DNA of 64,000 nt from assembly GCA_004794785.1 (NCBI GenBank), contig SJOL01002263.1, positions 248,191-312,190 on the forward strand. Reading direction: 5' to 3'. The translations under genes and the position numbers were made by a program. The notes under the pieces were generated by a model, which was not told where the DNA came from, did no database searches, and saw only the letters and a list, made by a program, of their open reading frames with translations. The number at the start of each line of letters is the position of its first letter. Positions within the stretch are counted from its first letter, which is position 1. Shown here piece after piece: positions 44,301 to 59,300 of this stretch. The DNA comes from Opisthorchis felineus (taxonomy: Eukaryota; Platyhelminthes; Trematoda; Opisthorchiida; Opisthorchiidae).

Positions 44301-47300
44301 AAAACTAACGTTCGATGCAACGAGTTGACCACGCGCCAATCAAGTACTTCGGCTCACAAAAAGAGATGAGTCAGGATTAAAACGAAAGTGAACATACGTC
44401 CCTGTGGATAAGGTGTATCTGCCACAAACTCAGCAGGTCCACTCACTTGTGTAAGGAAAATTTTCTTGATAGCACTGGTTGCACACAGATAGGCTCGGCG
44501 AAGGTATAGACGTGATTTGGCCTCAAGATCCTGAAGAGTTGATGCACTGGAAGCAGCGAGCGTACTATCTGCCAGAGACGTCGCGGTAAAAGTTTGCGCA
44601 TGTCCGGCGCTAATACTGGTTGCATTCGGGTCTTCGACCACCGACTCTGTCGGTCGACTCGAATCAGTTTCAGATGCCGTTGAGGCACGATCAGAAGAGG
44701 CAGGATGAACCACGACAGAACTAGACGCGTTACTCATAGAAGCCAATCGGTGGTGAGCCCCACCAATAGGCGCAATAAAACGAGTCGCTGAAAGGGAAGC
44801 CAAATTAGCTGGTGTATTAAATGGATAGGAACTGGGTGGTACAGTGCCGTTGCTATTCTCCGCCACGGAGGCTGCTCCAGAAACGGGAGCGTTCACTGTA
44901 TACGAAGCTTGCTCATTACCAGCTGTTTGATCACGCGACATTTGGTAAATAACACCGAATTCTGAAAAAAAAGAACGTAGAACCGGGAGTCAAATGGGAT
45001 CAACAGACCAAGATTCCGCATAACAAAGGAACAAAGAATCAGCAGTGTCACTCACGAGGCATCATTGGCGGAACCGCTTGTGGCTGTGAAGACACGTTCG
45101 CATGAACTGGTTGCAGTTGTGGGGCATATGTTGTGTTGGGAAGCTGACTGACTGAATTTACTAGCTGAGGATTGGAGGGAACGAAGCCCGACGGTGGTGC
45201 GAAATTTGGCTGCGGCAGAGTAAGGTGTGGTGGTGGCGGTGGAATGGACGGCATCCGACTTGCAGCCAGTGACATTCCAGTACTGGTCCGAAACTGATAC
45301 GGGCCGTTCTACCAAGATGAAAAGGCGTATGCGACACGGGGAAAACAGACGAAATTGAGAATAGGTGAAATAGCGGAGAACGATAAAGCTCTCTCATAGA
45401 GACTGCCAGACAACCAAATTTCTAGGCGATGATAACATGGATCGAGGGGTAAGGGATAGACCAGTTCGTTCTCTGTTATTCTACCGACCAGCTTACGTAC
45501 AAATAATATACTGTCATTACAAACGGAAAGTTGATATGGCAATAGTTTTATCAGCCGGATAAGTATGAATGCCGAAACTGACTGGGAATAGCAGACACAA
45601 CCATATGAAGTTTGTCTACATGCTTCTTCAGCATTCGCTAATGTGTTAAAAAGTGAGCTTAGTGGGTCCCTTGAAAAGATGCTTTCCGTAGCCTCACTTT
45701 ACTGCGAGGCTTCCATCCAATGAACGGGTTTAGTACAAACATGGAAGTATCGAGCAATCCATTCTCTATCGCCACTACGAATTTGTCACACAGTTGGATT
45801 GCAATTCTGCTGGACGGCCGAAAAAATGAGGAAATCACTATTGACGAAAATAGAAAGCCCCAAACGTGCACAATGAGGCCGTACCGAGGTGCTCAGAAAC
45901 AGGTCAGAATACATAACTTCCAGTACACCGCGCTGTCACTCGACTCTCACTGACAAACCTGTGTGGCCTAGTTTCTTTCCAGTTAACGACCTAAAGCTTG
46001 GTGTTGGAACACTGCTATGGCGCATACTGAAAGCACGATTCCTTTCACTCACTCGACCCTTCCAGATGGCACTACCAGGGAAAGACATGTGTAAGTATTG
46101 CCACATTGTGGACAAAGGGAAGGAAGTTAGCACTAACTTGTATCGACCGACCACAACCTGCGGAGCCAATACCTGCCACTACTTCTGAAGAGCTACTTAA
46201 CTCTGTTAGTATAGTTTCTGAAACTCATTCATGCATTTTGTGATTAGAACTGGTGCCGATTGTGGAAGAAGGGATAGATGGGGTCAACAAAGTGGAAAAG
46301 CACATATAGAACAGCATACTAAGGGACAGGCGTCACTAACATAACCTCATCAATGGGTACGATAATGTTCACAGAGTTCGTATCTGATAGTCCAACCTCG
46401 CAAACAGCATGAACCATCGAGGCTAGGGACAGTTGGTACGCCTTCGGTACTAAGACTCCAACATCATTCGGACAAATCCTGGATTAGTCTTCCACAGTCC
46501 TCACTTTGGAGAGTAAAAACACGAGTACGAACCAAATGATAGTGAATAAGCGGGAAAATGCAATACCTGAACACATTGAAGCTGAGCAGGCGTATTCAAG
46601 ACTGGATGTGGCATCTGCGGCGTCTGTGTGTCATAGTGGAATTGCGTGTTTTGCCCATGCGATGGCCCTAGTGTTGACTGGACGTTCCTCGGCTGGGATT
46701 GCCCATAATCACCCATAAGCTGTGGTTGTTGCATGTTGGCAGGGAGAGTTGAATAATAGAACATGGGCTGATAGACTGAGGACATGGGTGGAACAATGCC
46801 AAGAGCCGGGTCATGAGACATTGAGATTGATCGATAGACAGGTTGGCTGGCTTGGTCTCCCAAGGAAGCTGGAAGATGGTGCGACAAACTTATTGAACTG
46901 TAAGGGGACTGGGACGAATTGGGGGGAAGAATCGACCAAGACGATATGGGGAAGCTGCTGTGTTCGAGTCCATTGGAAAAAGAAGCAGAATATTGACCCG
47001 CACCGAATGAACACACACTGGAAGGGGTTGACTGTACGGTGGAGTTGGTTGTTCCATCCGCAGAAGTGTGAGCAGTACTAGTGGGACCTGAAGATTTGGA
47101 CGCATCGCCATCATTGTTTCCGCTGTTTATGATAGCCTGCTGCTGGTGCTGTACGGCCAGATCCTTTTGTTGCTCATGTGACATTTCAACCGCCTTTTTA
47201 TAGTCCTCAGTGGCACTTTGGTGTAGGGAGAACCAACTACGAGCGAGGAAAAAGTGGATCTCTGGTAATATGCCGTAAGAGGATTGAGTGTCTGCCTGTT

Positions 47301-50300
47301 CGATTTTGAGCAAACCGCGTTCCAACGCTTGACTGGAATGTTCTTCGCACTGGGCAAGAGCACGATAGATTTCATGCGGCCGGAGTGTAGTGCAGAAGGT
47401 CAGACTTGCCAGACAGAGTTCGACAGCGATATCTACAAGCTATGAAGGGAAAACGGTAGCAAAAAGGAAGCAATCAACGGCATAATCTTTGAAAGCCGGT
47501 GATACTAACCAGTAGATATGACAAAATGCCCGAATAAGCTGTTCGAAAATAAACTATCGGTCGAGGGAGAGAAAAACTGCGAGTAGATAGTGGTGTAGGT
47601 CAAAAATGGAATGACAGAAACTGACAATTCCATGGGAATTTTCCGAAGAAACAGTTTTACAACTCACCATTCGATTATTTTCATGTGACAGCTGCAAAGC
47701 AATCCCTGCTAATTCGGCTGCAGTCATATGTTGCTGCCAGGAATGGTACAGTATGCACGCCGCAGGCAGGCCGATTTCGAATACTTGTTGACTGACCCAG
47801 CCACCGTTCCGAGAATACGTTCGATTGTGCCAGGATGGAGTAAGTCCATTGTAAACACCCAACCCGTAGAGACCAATCTACAACAGAGAGGAAGAATGTG
47901 ACAATGGGTAGCAACAGAAAAACTGCACTACGTGCAGAGAAAGCACCAAGTAAGCCATTCATGTCGTCATGGACGAAAGAACGGCGTTGGGCTCCCAGTA
48001 AACCACTGGCTCAAAAGGGATGAACCCACATAAGTGAAAAATAGCTGTGCAGTGAATTCCCAAGATAACACTACGAAGAGTTCTGTGAGATAACCTGTTC
48101 CTGGAGGGGTCATTCCCATCTAACGAGACAGTTCACCACTTCGTCCTCCTCCCAAAGGTCATAAACCTGGCCAAATATAAAAAATCCACGTGTTTGAAGA
48201 ACTACATGGGAAAAACATCGGTGTCAAATTCGAAACCACTATGTGAAAAGTGCTGAGCTGTGCCTCACATTGCTATCGATAGTATACAGCCTAACTTACT
48301 TCTTACCAACACAAATTTTCGGCGCCATTCACTATGTGAGCGTGGCTTTTTGTAGCGTCCTCACACGCCTGTTACTTGTTTCAGTGAATCGTGTATCGAA
48401 TGTTGATAGGAGAAGTAGGGGACATGTATGTTACTTTTCGAGTCCGAGTCGATGTTCGGTGCATCCTAAGCTTGTCATTAGATAGCCACAGTATACATGG
48501 TATATTGAACCCAGAGAACGGAGTACAGCTTGTGTTGCAAAACCTAAGTATGGACAGAAGCAGCGATTCGGGATATTCTGAGAGCCGAGCAATCATTCTT
48601 TAGGAGAAAGTAGTCGTAATGTCAGCAAACAATTATAAAGACAGAAATATATCCTTTTCATGTTAAGAGGTCCCGTCATTTTTGTAAGCTGTATTGACAC
48701 AATTCCCAAAAAGATTGTATAAAGATCCTAATGTCTCGAATAGGACTGCTTGCACTTCAAATAGGAGTGTTCAAACTCTGGGTTGCACAGGATTCAGGAA
48801 ATCCTAACTTGACATCGAGTCACCTTTAGGTCTCTAACAAGATGCTTGAGGACTTCTGGAGTGCGATCTCAATAAGTGTATTGAAATACCCACTTTAAAG
48901 TGCCGATGCGTCTTAACGTGAGTAAGATTAGCGACCATTTTTAGGACTATCATGAATGATTTTTTGGGTGACTGACCGGATGGTTGACTTCGCATGTATA
49001 CGAATAAATTTGAGGGTGTTTGGATAATCTAATAAGTTCATCTTGTGAAGCGAGATCCGAACCACTGAAACCTGCAAATAACGCAGACGTAAGCTATGCA
49101 GTTCACTGAGTTCGCTTCGAAGCAATACCAATCAGTTCCAGTGCAGACAATGGGGATTAAGTAGACGTCAAACCAACAGACGCATTCCGTTAGGGAACAC
49201 TGAGCAATTTAACAAAAAAGCCTTCGCGCGAAGCTCATGAGTTTCGGTACAATTCTGAACTACTTGGCACACTGACGCTAGACGAAAGAGGGACCAAAGT
49301 GAGTCCATATAACTCCATGAAAGGTTAAAATGCTTCTTTCCTCATAGTGGCCTCTTTGCATAAGGATCACGATACACGAAAATGAAGTGTCTACGAGAGA
49401 ATTCGATATTGAGAAGTTGACAGAGATAGATGGTTGTGCAACAAATGAAACATAAAAACAGCATAAACAGGGAGGTTTTGGGGTTTCTGATTTTTAGAAA
49501 CAAGAGACTGTTACTGAAGTGGATTAACCACTATTCTATTGTCCTAGTGTTCACGTACCTTATATAGCAAGGTTACCCAGGGCTTTCGGGTTCGAGTCTG
49601 ACTATTTCGGACTATTTCGGTTCGTGGTGATAGATTCAAAATAACTGACAGGAATGATATGTTACGGCTTTGTAACAGACAGCATGAAACGGCATCAGCG
49701 ATGTAGAATAATGAGGTGCCAATCAAACTCGACTCCTCTTAGACGTGGTAACCTAAAACGCAAGGTTGTCACCTAGATACCGTGTGTTTCTTGATAAGGA
49801 ATCGGTTAGATTGAAGAATAGTAGACCCGAATATACATATTCCTGCTAGGCTTTATCCAGGTAGTGTTCTTGTTCTGACAAACCGGTGAGAGGCAACAAT
49901 AACAATGAGATGCAGTCCAATACCAAACGATCTGTCCAGTTAAACAGAATCCCGAAAGTACGATAACCCGGACGAGGACACTGGGTAAATAAATTTCACT
50001 GGACCGACCAGCGTTCACCTAGCCACTTGATCAACGTTGTGAAGTAACGTCAGGGTCAATGTGGCAGAGAAATGTACAGGAGAGAACATATGGCATTGAA
50101 GTAACAGCGCCCAACATTCCTACTTGTATTCGCTGTCAGGGCTGGAACGTAACGATGATGGCCATATGGTGAACACATGTTGGGTGAAAATAGATCAAGT
50201 TTGCAACAACTCTTAGAGTCTTGGAATCAGTGTGCACGTACGATATGACTTTGCGAATCTTGTTATTTGGGAAGAAAGAAGACAATAAGTGATCAAAGTT

Positions 50301-53300
50301 TGAGTCCGAAGGGAAATAACCCAAGTGTGATAAAAACGAAGTGCTGTCAGCAGTGATTGCGAATTTTTGGCGGAATAGTTGAATGGAAACACTCGCTTTG
50401 AACGTACAGTACAAGCATAAACATGGGCGATAGGTAAAAAACGAGCTGTGTGACGATACGATATCACCAGGTAAATGGATTATGATGAAAGTAGGTAAAA
50501 AAAACGGAGAGGGTGGCTTCAAAATTTGAACGGTGTAATCGCGTGCAAGACCAGGATAAAACTAACAGGCGAGAATAGTGACAGAAGCCTCGACAGAATG
50601 CTCCTAAACTGTTTCAAACTGAATATGAGCTTTTGAACGTACACCAAGTCGTTTCGTCGGTTGTGAAGACCTTAAAGCCGATTGCAAAGTCAATGTTTAG
50701 AGTATTCCCCCAAATGATTTCCACATATTTCCGCAACGATACGCCGAGAGTTCACCCAGTCGTGAAATAGCAGAAGTGCATTCACTGCAGCGTGTTCGCA
50801 ATGAAACGGTGCGTTAGCGAGAACTTGGTAACAAATCAGTATCGCTACAGCGATAACTAAAGCCCATCGAGGTAAGCCCGACCGAAAGCCGTCACATTGT
50901 CGTGGTGGTCAGGCTTCTGTGCTGCAATGATCTTGGGGGCCATACTGGCCGGAACGCAGTTCCTAAAAGTTCATGCCAAGGGCCAACAAAGAACAGCGAG
51001 TAACATACTGCGAGAAGTCGTATTACGAGGCGGTCTGGTGGTAAAGTCGTACTGTCCTCTGCGATATGAGTGTGAAGGCAGCAAAGTGCTTCCCCCAGGC
51101 GACCATATTTATGGAAACAGCGATGTTGCCTTCCGCCGAGGAAGGACGGGTTAGAAAAGGTTGGCACCAAAAACCGCACAACGGTTGGTCGTGATCACCA
51201 GTGCATTATTCAGTACGGTCGAATTACTTTTAAAACCAAAGAGTCTGGTGCTGCTTAAAAGGTAACTGCTGTGCCTTAGGAGTGAGACAGTAATGCCTTA
51301 CTCCCTGTGTCCTCCGGTCAGGCCGGTCATCTGCACCCAAGTGGGTCTGACTATTGAGTCATTGGCTCCGGGAAGGGTCCCTCAAGAAAACCCTAACAAC
51401 CGCTGTCTCACGGTCCAGACTCTTGAGTCAGAGGCTAGGGGCAGGGTCCATGAACAAAACCCTATATCCTCCCACTGCCTTGTGGGTCAGACTTTTGAGT
51501 CGAAGACTCAAGGTGGGGTACCTCAACTAAACCCCCTTCTTCGGCCTGGCCAACCGGGAAGTATCATGTGCCCTTGCAGCTCCTCGCTCACCGGCCTTCC
51601 TCACTCCCTCACAACCCATCGTACAATGCAGTGCAATCAACCCATCTGCCAATCCCCTAGCCACTGTTCCGTAGCTCAACCGTCGCCAGGAAAAATAAAC
51701 CAAAATAATCACATACTAACCTCAAAAGATCTGATCTACGTTGCAGCCTTTAATGTCCGTATTCTATGTCAAATTGGGCAACAGGCATCCCTTGCTGAAA
51801 CCGTGCTTTCCCCCTCTCTATCGATGTATGTTGTGTCCCCGAAACACGCATACAAGACCCCACTTCGGTCGTGCTCCTTAAGCGGCTTAGGACGAGCCCA
51901 GATGTTCCACATTTCACTCTTCGTGTATCCGGTGATCCTGACGCAGCGCCTCGTGGTATCTACGGTGTGGGAGTTGCACTCAGCCCCAAGGCTGAAAGCG
52001 CCTTACTGGACTGGATCCCAATAAACAGTCGTCTTTGCGCTGTGCGGTTGCTGGCTCAATTAAGATTAACGCAGGTCAATGCGGAAAACGGTGTCTATTT
52101 GTCGTATCGGCATACCCCCCGACAGACTGCCATTCTGAAATTGAGAAGGACAGGTTTTATCGAGATCTGTCGCGGCTGTTCCGGTCAGCAAGAAGGACGG
52201 ATATAGTAATCATGGCGAGTGATATGAATGTCTAAGTTGGACGACTAAGTCCGGAAGAAGCATAGTCAGGTAGTAGATTTGAAGTCGATTCTCAGTGTGC
52301 GGATAATGGGGAGCGACTGCTTCAGTTGTGTGCTGATCATCGTCTGTTCCTGGTCACTACGAACTTCCAACACAAACGTTCACATCGAGTTACTTGGAGG
52401 CCACCAACCGCAAGACAGTCAGTGACTCAATTGGACCATGTGGTTATCAGTTACCAATGGAGAGCGTCAATTAGAGATTGTCGTTCCTTCTGGGGTATGT
52501 AGTTTTACTCTGATCACGCCGTTGCGCAAGCCCAGTTATCACTTCGCTTTCCGTCAGCATTACGCGCGCCCAAGCAGAGCAGTTCCATTCATCAACTTGG
52601 ACAAGTTTCAGTAGCTGGAAAGTATCCTGTTGATCTGGCCAGAAAACCACTGGAAACGAACAGTTATGAGGATGACGAAGATTGCTTAGTGTTCGAATGG
52701 AATCGGGCTAAAGAAGCTACGCTCTCAGCTTTCAGAACTGTTTGTCCAAGACATCTAACTCGACTAAATGAACACTGGATATCGTCGAGATCAGCTAATC
52801 TTATTGCTACGAGAAAGGGACGAGCGACTATGATGGCGCTCGCAGATCCCTCAATTACCGGATAAGCAAGAGCTTGTAGAATGAGAGAGAACGTTGGTGG
52901 ATTTCGAAGGCCCATGAGATGGAGAAGGCTTTCGCTGTAGACAACAGCTGCGCCCTATTTTAGCTGATTCGACCAACCGGTCAAATGACAGAAAAAGCCA
53001 GAGAAAGGATATGCGAGAAAGACGGAACGACAATTCACCCCCTCAATCGTCGTCTTGAGCGATGGTCTGAGCATTTCAAAGAACAGTTCAGATGGTCTCC
53101 TTCAACACAACCTCTGGAAGAACCCAGTGGGCCTGAATGAAACATCGACACCAGCCCGCAATCAACAACAGAAATCCGGAGTGTGTTATCAATTTTCCAA
53201 GGGGACAAGGAATCTGGCCCGCATGGTCTGCATCCCTCACTCTTCAAACAAGGTGACGAGGCCCTGGTGAACAGTCTCACAACCATATTGCAGGTAATTT

Positions 53301-56300
53301 GGAACGAAAACAGAATACCAACCGAATGGAGCTCCTCGCCCGTCATCCCAGTGTTATATCTGCTGAGTCGCCAATCTGTTATATCTGCTGCTGTTCCCAC
53401 TCCAGTACCTTGTGCCAGAAAAAGAGCTCACCGACAAGGAACACAACAGCTTCATTGCAACAAGCGAGTGCGTGCGAGTACAAAAGTTACGACGGCCCCG
53501 CGCTATTTAAAGGGCACTTTTTTACATTGATCCAGGCTGTCTGATAGGCGTTTCGTGAACACCCAACAACATGGACCGTGCTTCTATGAAATGCCTGAAC
53601 GCTGGTCATATTTGGTCGTGCTTCTGTGGCGTGCCTGAACACTCCTCGGCTTTTGCTGAATTGATTGAATGATTGACTGGCCTGGATGCTTGCCGGCTTT
53701 CCTATTGAGATTTTGGTGGAGTTTTAGGGCCTCAGTAGGTTCCGGGCGTTCTGGGGTTACCTTCAGGAATCTGACCTTCCTGACACCCAGTTTCCAAAAA
53801 GGGCGCAAGGGAGTCATGCGAAAATTATCGTGGTATGAGCCTGGTATCCGTCGCATATAAGGCGCTCTCTGGCATTATATTGGGTGCGAAGCGTACTGGA
53901 AGGTGTACTGCACCAACAACACCCAAACTCATTCTTCTACCAAGTCACACGTTGTTCACCTCGCGGTTTCAGCCATGGTGAAGGAGGCACGGAGAACAAC
54001 ATTCGTCTCAAAGGACGGTATTTCGGCAAACGTAGAACATTGCGGAGCTACCTCAGTTGATTATGCTGGATGTCCTCCACAACCAACCACAATCACCTCG
54101 TTACTAATCCGTTGACGCCATCCAAAACCAGCAACGCTTCTGAGGCATCGGTGGTAAAAAGCCTAAAGACGCCTCATTTCATCTGTCCGCAGAGGTCACG
54201 TCTCGCAGCCACACAACAACACAGCCCTTACCGTACCCCCGTACACGTGACCCTTGGGACACAGTGATACGCCACGAATGACGCAGATTAGCAAACTTGA
54301 TTCCAACCTTTGATATTCTTGCACTGACTTCATCAGACACACTTCCGTCAGACCTAATACAACTACCGAGTTCTCCACAACCTCCAGTGATTCTCCTTGA
54401 ATTGTAATGGGCATGTTCAAAGATTGCACTTTGAAGGTGCTAGGCGCATGCTGAAAGACGGTATGATGGTGGTCAGTTTATACAACACAGCTTGTGCTTC
54501 GCCTTGCTCTTCAAAGATGAGGGCGATGTCGTCTCCGTACTCCAGATCGACAAGGTTCTCACCAGTAACAATTGGAACACTGGAGTTTTGAAGAACTTCC
54601 AGCGTTCGTCTCATTATTTCACCAATGACGAAGTTGAACAAGAATGGAAAGAGTAGACATCCTTGCCGGACACCACTTTTCGTAGGGAAGCTTTTCGAGA
54701 GCTCGACATAAACTCTAACACGCCCGGAAGCATGTGAACATAGGGACCGGATTATGTTCACAAACTTATGGGGCATACCCTGTTGAGCAAATGTGACTAA
54801 CAGCACTGACCGATCGATGGAATCGAACGCACCCTTGAAGTCAAGGAATACCAAGATTATGGATCGATTGTACATATGGCGTTGCTCTAACACCTGGTGG
54901 AGTGTGTAGATGTGGTCGACGCAGTCTGTGCCCTGTCAAAAGCCCGCTTGATGCTCACGGGTCAAGGATTCGTGTGCCGCCGTAAGACGACAGAGAATCA
55001 GTAGCGCCAGAAGTCTTGTTACAATGGGAGTCGAACTAACAACTCCGTGGTTACCCCCATTCACTGCGAGTACCCTTTTTGAAAATGGGCACTATTGTCG
55101 ACTCACCCCAGTTATCTGGAACGGTCTCTTTCTCCTAGATGGACACAGATAGGCTAGACAGGCACTAACTGGGGAATTCACCACCATCCTTGAACAGAGC
55201 AAGTGGAAGGTCGTCAGGACCAGAAGCAAGGTGACGCTTGAGGTTAGTCTGCCCGTCTATGAAACAGCTGATACAATACGCATTACCCGTAAGGCGAAAT
55301 TTCAGAATAAGGTTAATTCCGAACGGGAAGGTGACCTGGTAAGATGAAGATCGATAACAACTGCTTTGTATCACCTCAGCTCGATTTTCGCTCTCATTTT
55401 GTCCCGTAATCGGAATTTATGGACCTAACCGATCAGTCATTTATGACAAATGAACTGTGTTTGAGTGACATACTCACAGACATATACCTGAGCTACATTC
55501 AGGACACACCAGTGTCTACGTCCTCCTAACCCCCTAAGAGAAACAACTATGGAAGTGAGAGGAAATTTTGCAGGTGATCGTACGCCGTTAGGGATCTTAA
55601 CTAACGATGTTATTTTTGGTCTTACCTTTGGAATAAATCAGCAGAATCTTTTCACAGTAAGCATAAGTGTACCAGTTAAGCACATACCTGAAAGGCAACC
55701 AATTGCAAATTCCGGTGTACCGTAGCATTGGCCTCGGGCTCAGCCACAAACACGGACCCGTTGGCACTCGGACCTCCAGCAAGTTTGCGAACCAACTTGG
55801 CCAGGTGGAACGTATGAAAGGCAATTGAGTCGGACAGAGGTTGGGGGGGAGGGCGTTTGATGTGGGCAGGCCAACCGTGACAGTCATTTTCGGTCTGCAT
55901 ACGGAGTTGAACTGGTTCCGGTTGGGAAGTAGGCATCGTCGGTTGGTTCACGTGGGTATTTGGAGCCTGTGAATATGGAAGGTACGAAAGTGATTGTTTT
56001 TTGTTCGTTTGTAACGGAGTCGCAAGAAGAACAAAACAGAGTTTATCGAATTAGCAACAAAAAGAACACAGTAACGGGCGACATTCGATCTTCCCCTGGA
56101 AGAAAGGGATCGAATGTTTTTTTTTAGTCGTTTGAGTACCTTGCTTACGCGCATACTGTTAGGAGGACTGTTTTCAAACAAACAAATCCACTTTGCCAAC
56201 GATTGTCTTGTATACTGAAACCTTGTTTCTACATTTCAGCCTCTCATTGACATCCTGTTGGATTGTTAGCTCTTTTTATATTCTGGTTCACCTGAATTCC

Positions 56301-59300
56301 ATATCACGGAACGGTTTACTTGTTTGCAGTACAACTTCCTCGAAGTTGTTTGTCTTCTCCATTCCGGTGAACTGACGAGTCTGACTGATATATCACTGGA
56401 GGACATAACACATACCCAACACCTTTTTTTTCAAACGCCGTGATCGATTTCGCACGACAGTTTACGCTAGGGGTGACAAGCAGAAACACAATACATACAT
56501 TATACACTGCGAACGGAACGAATGTGCATCTGATGTAAACTGGGAACTGATGCTCATCTCAGTTTCAAGTGTTGTGTCGGTACCCGCGCCATAGGGAGCC
56601 CAAATGCTGGAAAGACACCCGTGGAAACATTAGGATACTGCTGGCCAGTACGCCACACATCAGGACCACCAGAATTTGAAAGGAAAATTCGAAGTGCCGC
56701 GAGCACAGCAGTACATTGCGGAAAGCCGTCAGATAATGTATCTGTTCTATTCACAGGTGAGTTGGCCAAGACGTATATTACTGATACTGATACTGACAAA
56801 CTGCCAAGCCTACATTATCCAGCATACATCGAACCCATGACTGCTGGACAATCTGTGGAAAGCAGCAAAGCGAACAGAAGTAGTCAGTCAACAGCGCGTT
56901 AGTGCGCATGCTTGACGGGGAGTGTGAACACCGGAATGCTGCCGAGCTACCTAAGTCTAGACAGGAGCAAGTGAAAACTCAGGAGTCTATTCGGACCAAG
57001 GACCTCCCGGTCAGCAGCCCGTGACTGAACCTTTGAGGTATCCCAGTTCGGAATGAATCATATAGCTCTGCAAAATTTCACTCACAGCTGTTGTGGTCGC
57101 TTGGTGTGTAAGATTGGACGCAGTCATACTAGCTTGTGTATTGTACGGGTAGTCTTGTCGGACAGGGACATAGTCGTCGTCATCGTCATCATCAGAAAAC
57201 GAAGAGAACGCCGAAATAGACGGGTTGATCGTAATGGCCATACGTTTGCGGTGCCCGCGGGTAACGACCGTATCCGCGTGCATCCCTGGAGTGGGAGTTT
57301 GAGGTATTGATGGTGCGTTGTTCATCGTAGTTGAAGGACCAGAAGGAAGAGGACTCGCTGGTCCACCAACATTTGTGCCAGTGGTGGCCGCCGTGATTGT
57401 TTTTGGATTCAACAAATGCCGCCGGCAAGCGGCTGGGGAATTGTCACTACTTGTTGTTTCAGGGGCACTGGTGTCCACAGCGGCCAACCCGACTGAATGA
57501 TGCTCGCGATTGCGCGAATTCCGTAGCACTGCGCAACGGAATGTGTCCGACCACGTCTGTGTGTAAGATAAAGAGAAGTACATCGGTGTGAACGGTTTGA
57601 CAGAAGGGGCTGGTTATTAGGAAAATATACAGATTTAAAAAGTTGGTCCTAAATCGACCATCCAGTTCTGTGGATAGCACAACGCACAATTGGAACGGGG
57701 GCGAATTAGGTGTCAGGCAGGACCGCCACCCTGTTAGCCAAGACGGGGTCAACGGTAAACACAAGCTCATAGTCTCTACAATATTCGGTAGATTGTTCTA
57801 ACAGGTCCGTAGATTCCTGCACTTCATAGGCACAGAAGTGCTCCTATGGCAGTCATTTCAGAAATCGGTTGACTTCAAGATGGTGGGTCGTGCAATCGTG
57901 AATGAAGTTCGGATTCTGAAATAAGCCAAGCTATCTACCAGAAAAATGCACAAAAGTTGCCTACGCAAATATAAGTGCATTCCCGAACGATATCTAAAAC
58001 ATTTTCTGGTCGTCACCAAATCTTTTAACGGGAGGTCGGCTTCCAATGTGTTCTGTCAGGCGACGTGCACTTTTAAATTACAATCCACGGGGTGCCACCA
58101 TTAATCTCTTCAGGCCAGGTTACCGCGCACTCGCTAAAATTTGGATACATGCTGTTGGTGCGGTCGTATCAAAACATGAACTAGATGCTTACCTCAGAAA
58201 TTCGCATGGATGGATCATTCGCTAAGTGAGGTTTAACTGCTTCTCACACTCGGATACACTTTTTCAGTGTTAGACGTGGTCGGCTTCCGTCAAACGAAAA
58301 TCGAGAAACAACAATAGCAAGGGCGAGGGGGACCAACCGCGGCGTGAGTGCCCAAAAGAATGTAATTCAAAAGTGCGTGATATGACAAGCTTACACGAGC
58401 TCTTCAGTACAGAGGTTCTGACAGATACCGTTTTAAATCATCGTACGAACGTGCCACCAGCCTTTAAGTGCATGCCAAAGTTGAGAGGACCATGTACGTT
58501 GTAGGATAACTGATTGTTTTCGCTTCACTCGACTGCTTTACTGCAGACCTTCTGCGACCATGACCAGGCAGACAAGCCGCATTTCTAAATCATGCTCTTC
58601 ATACTGCGGCACGTCCAGCATATGATTGGATCGGTGGCTCCAACGAAGGTCATACCACGCTCTCTTACCAAGCTGCCTCACCGTACTTTACTGTTCAAGG
58701 TAACAATGAAGCTAGATACCACATCGGTATTATGCAAAGTAAAATACAACCACGGACACCATCAAACGCGAAGGCCAGATTACATCATCCCGTGCTAGTG
58801 TTAGGATTGCTCCCGAAGTGAGCTGACCCTGATCGAGTTACTTAAAGTTCAGTGAACCGGAGCTGACGAAAATCAACCTGACAGCATGACTGTGCGAATG
58901 CAACCTTCAATATCATAAATGTCTGACCACGGCCCTCAAGATTCGGTGTCAATCCATTAGTGGACCTACTCACGGTATCTAGATATCCCAACTCAACTCA
59001 AACCGTTGATCAGAGGATCAATGACTCTCGTTTTTACATAAATATACACACTCAAGATAAGAAACTACACAAATCTGGGTTCTGCGTCGGCCAGAGACAT
59101 ACTTGTCTGCATATGCAGGCCTTTCAGCAAGCTTACGCCAACAACTTTCAGAACCACCACCAGAATGCCACCATGTGCAATCGCGTTTCAAATACTGCGG
59201 ATGCGCAGAATGGCCTCGTACATCAGCAGAATTATGGCAAACAGAGTGCAAAGGGTTGCAAGACATCTGGTGGATGGGTTACAGAATGTGAAGTATGAAG

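Larger units (their letters stand above)
47878..55687 (-). other. ZSWIM8 intron with two opposed LINE copies (7.8 kb)
   Basis: Holds a decayed LINE on the plus strand (about 50870-53395), a promoter-like or LTR-like segment (about 53400-54190), and a LINE RT fragment on the minus strand (54200-55390). The 48.0-50.8 kb part shows nothing recognisable. Confidence 0.65.
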
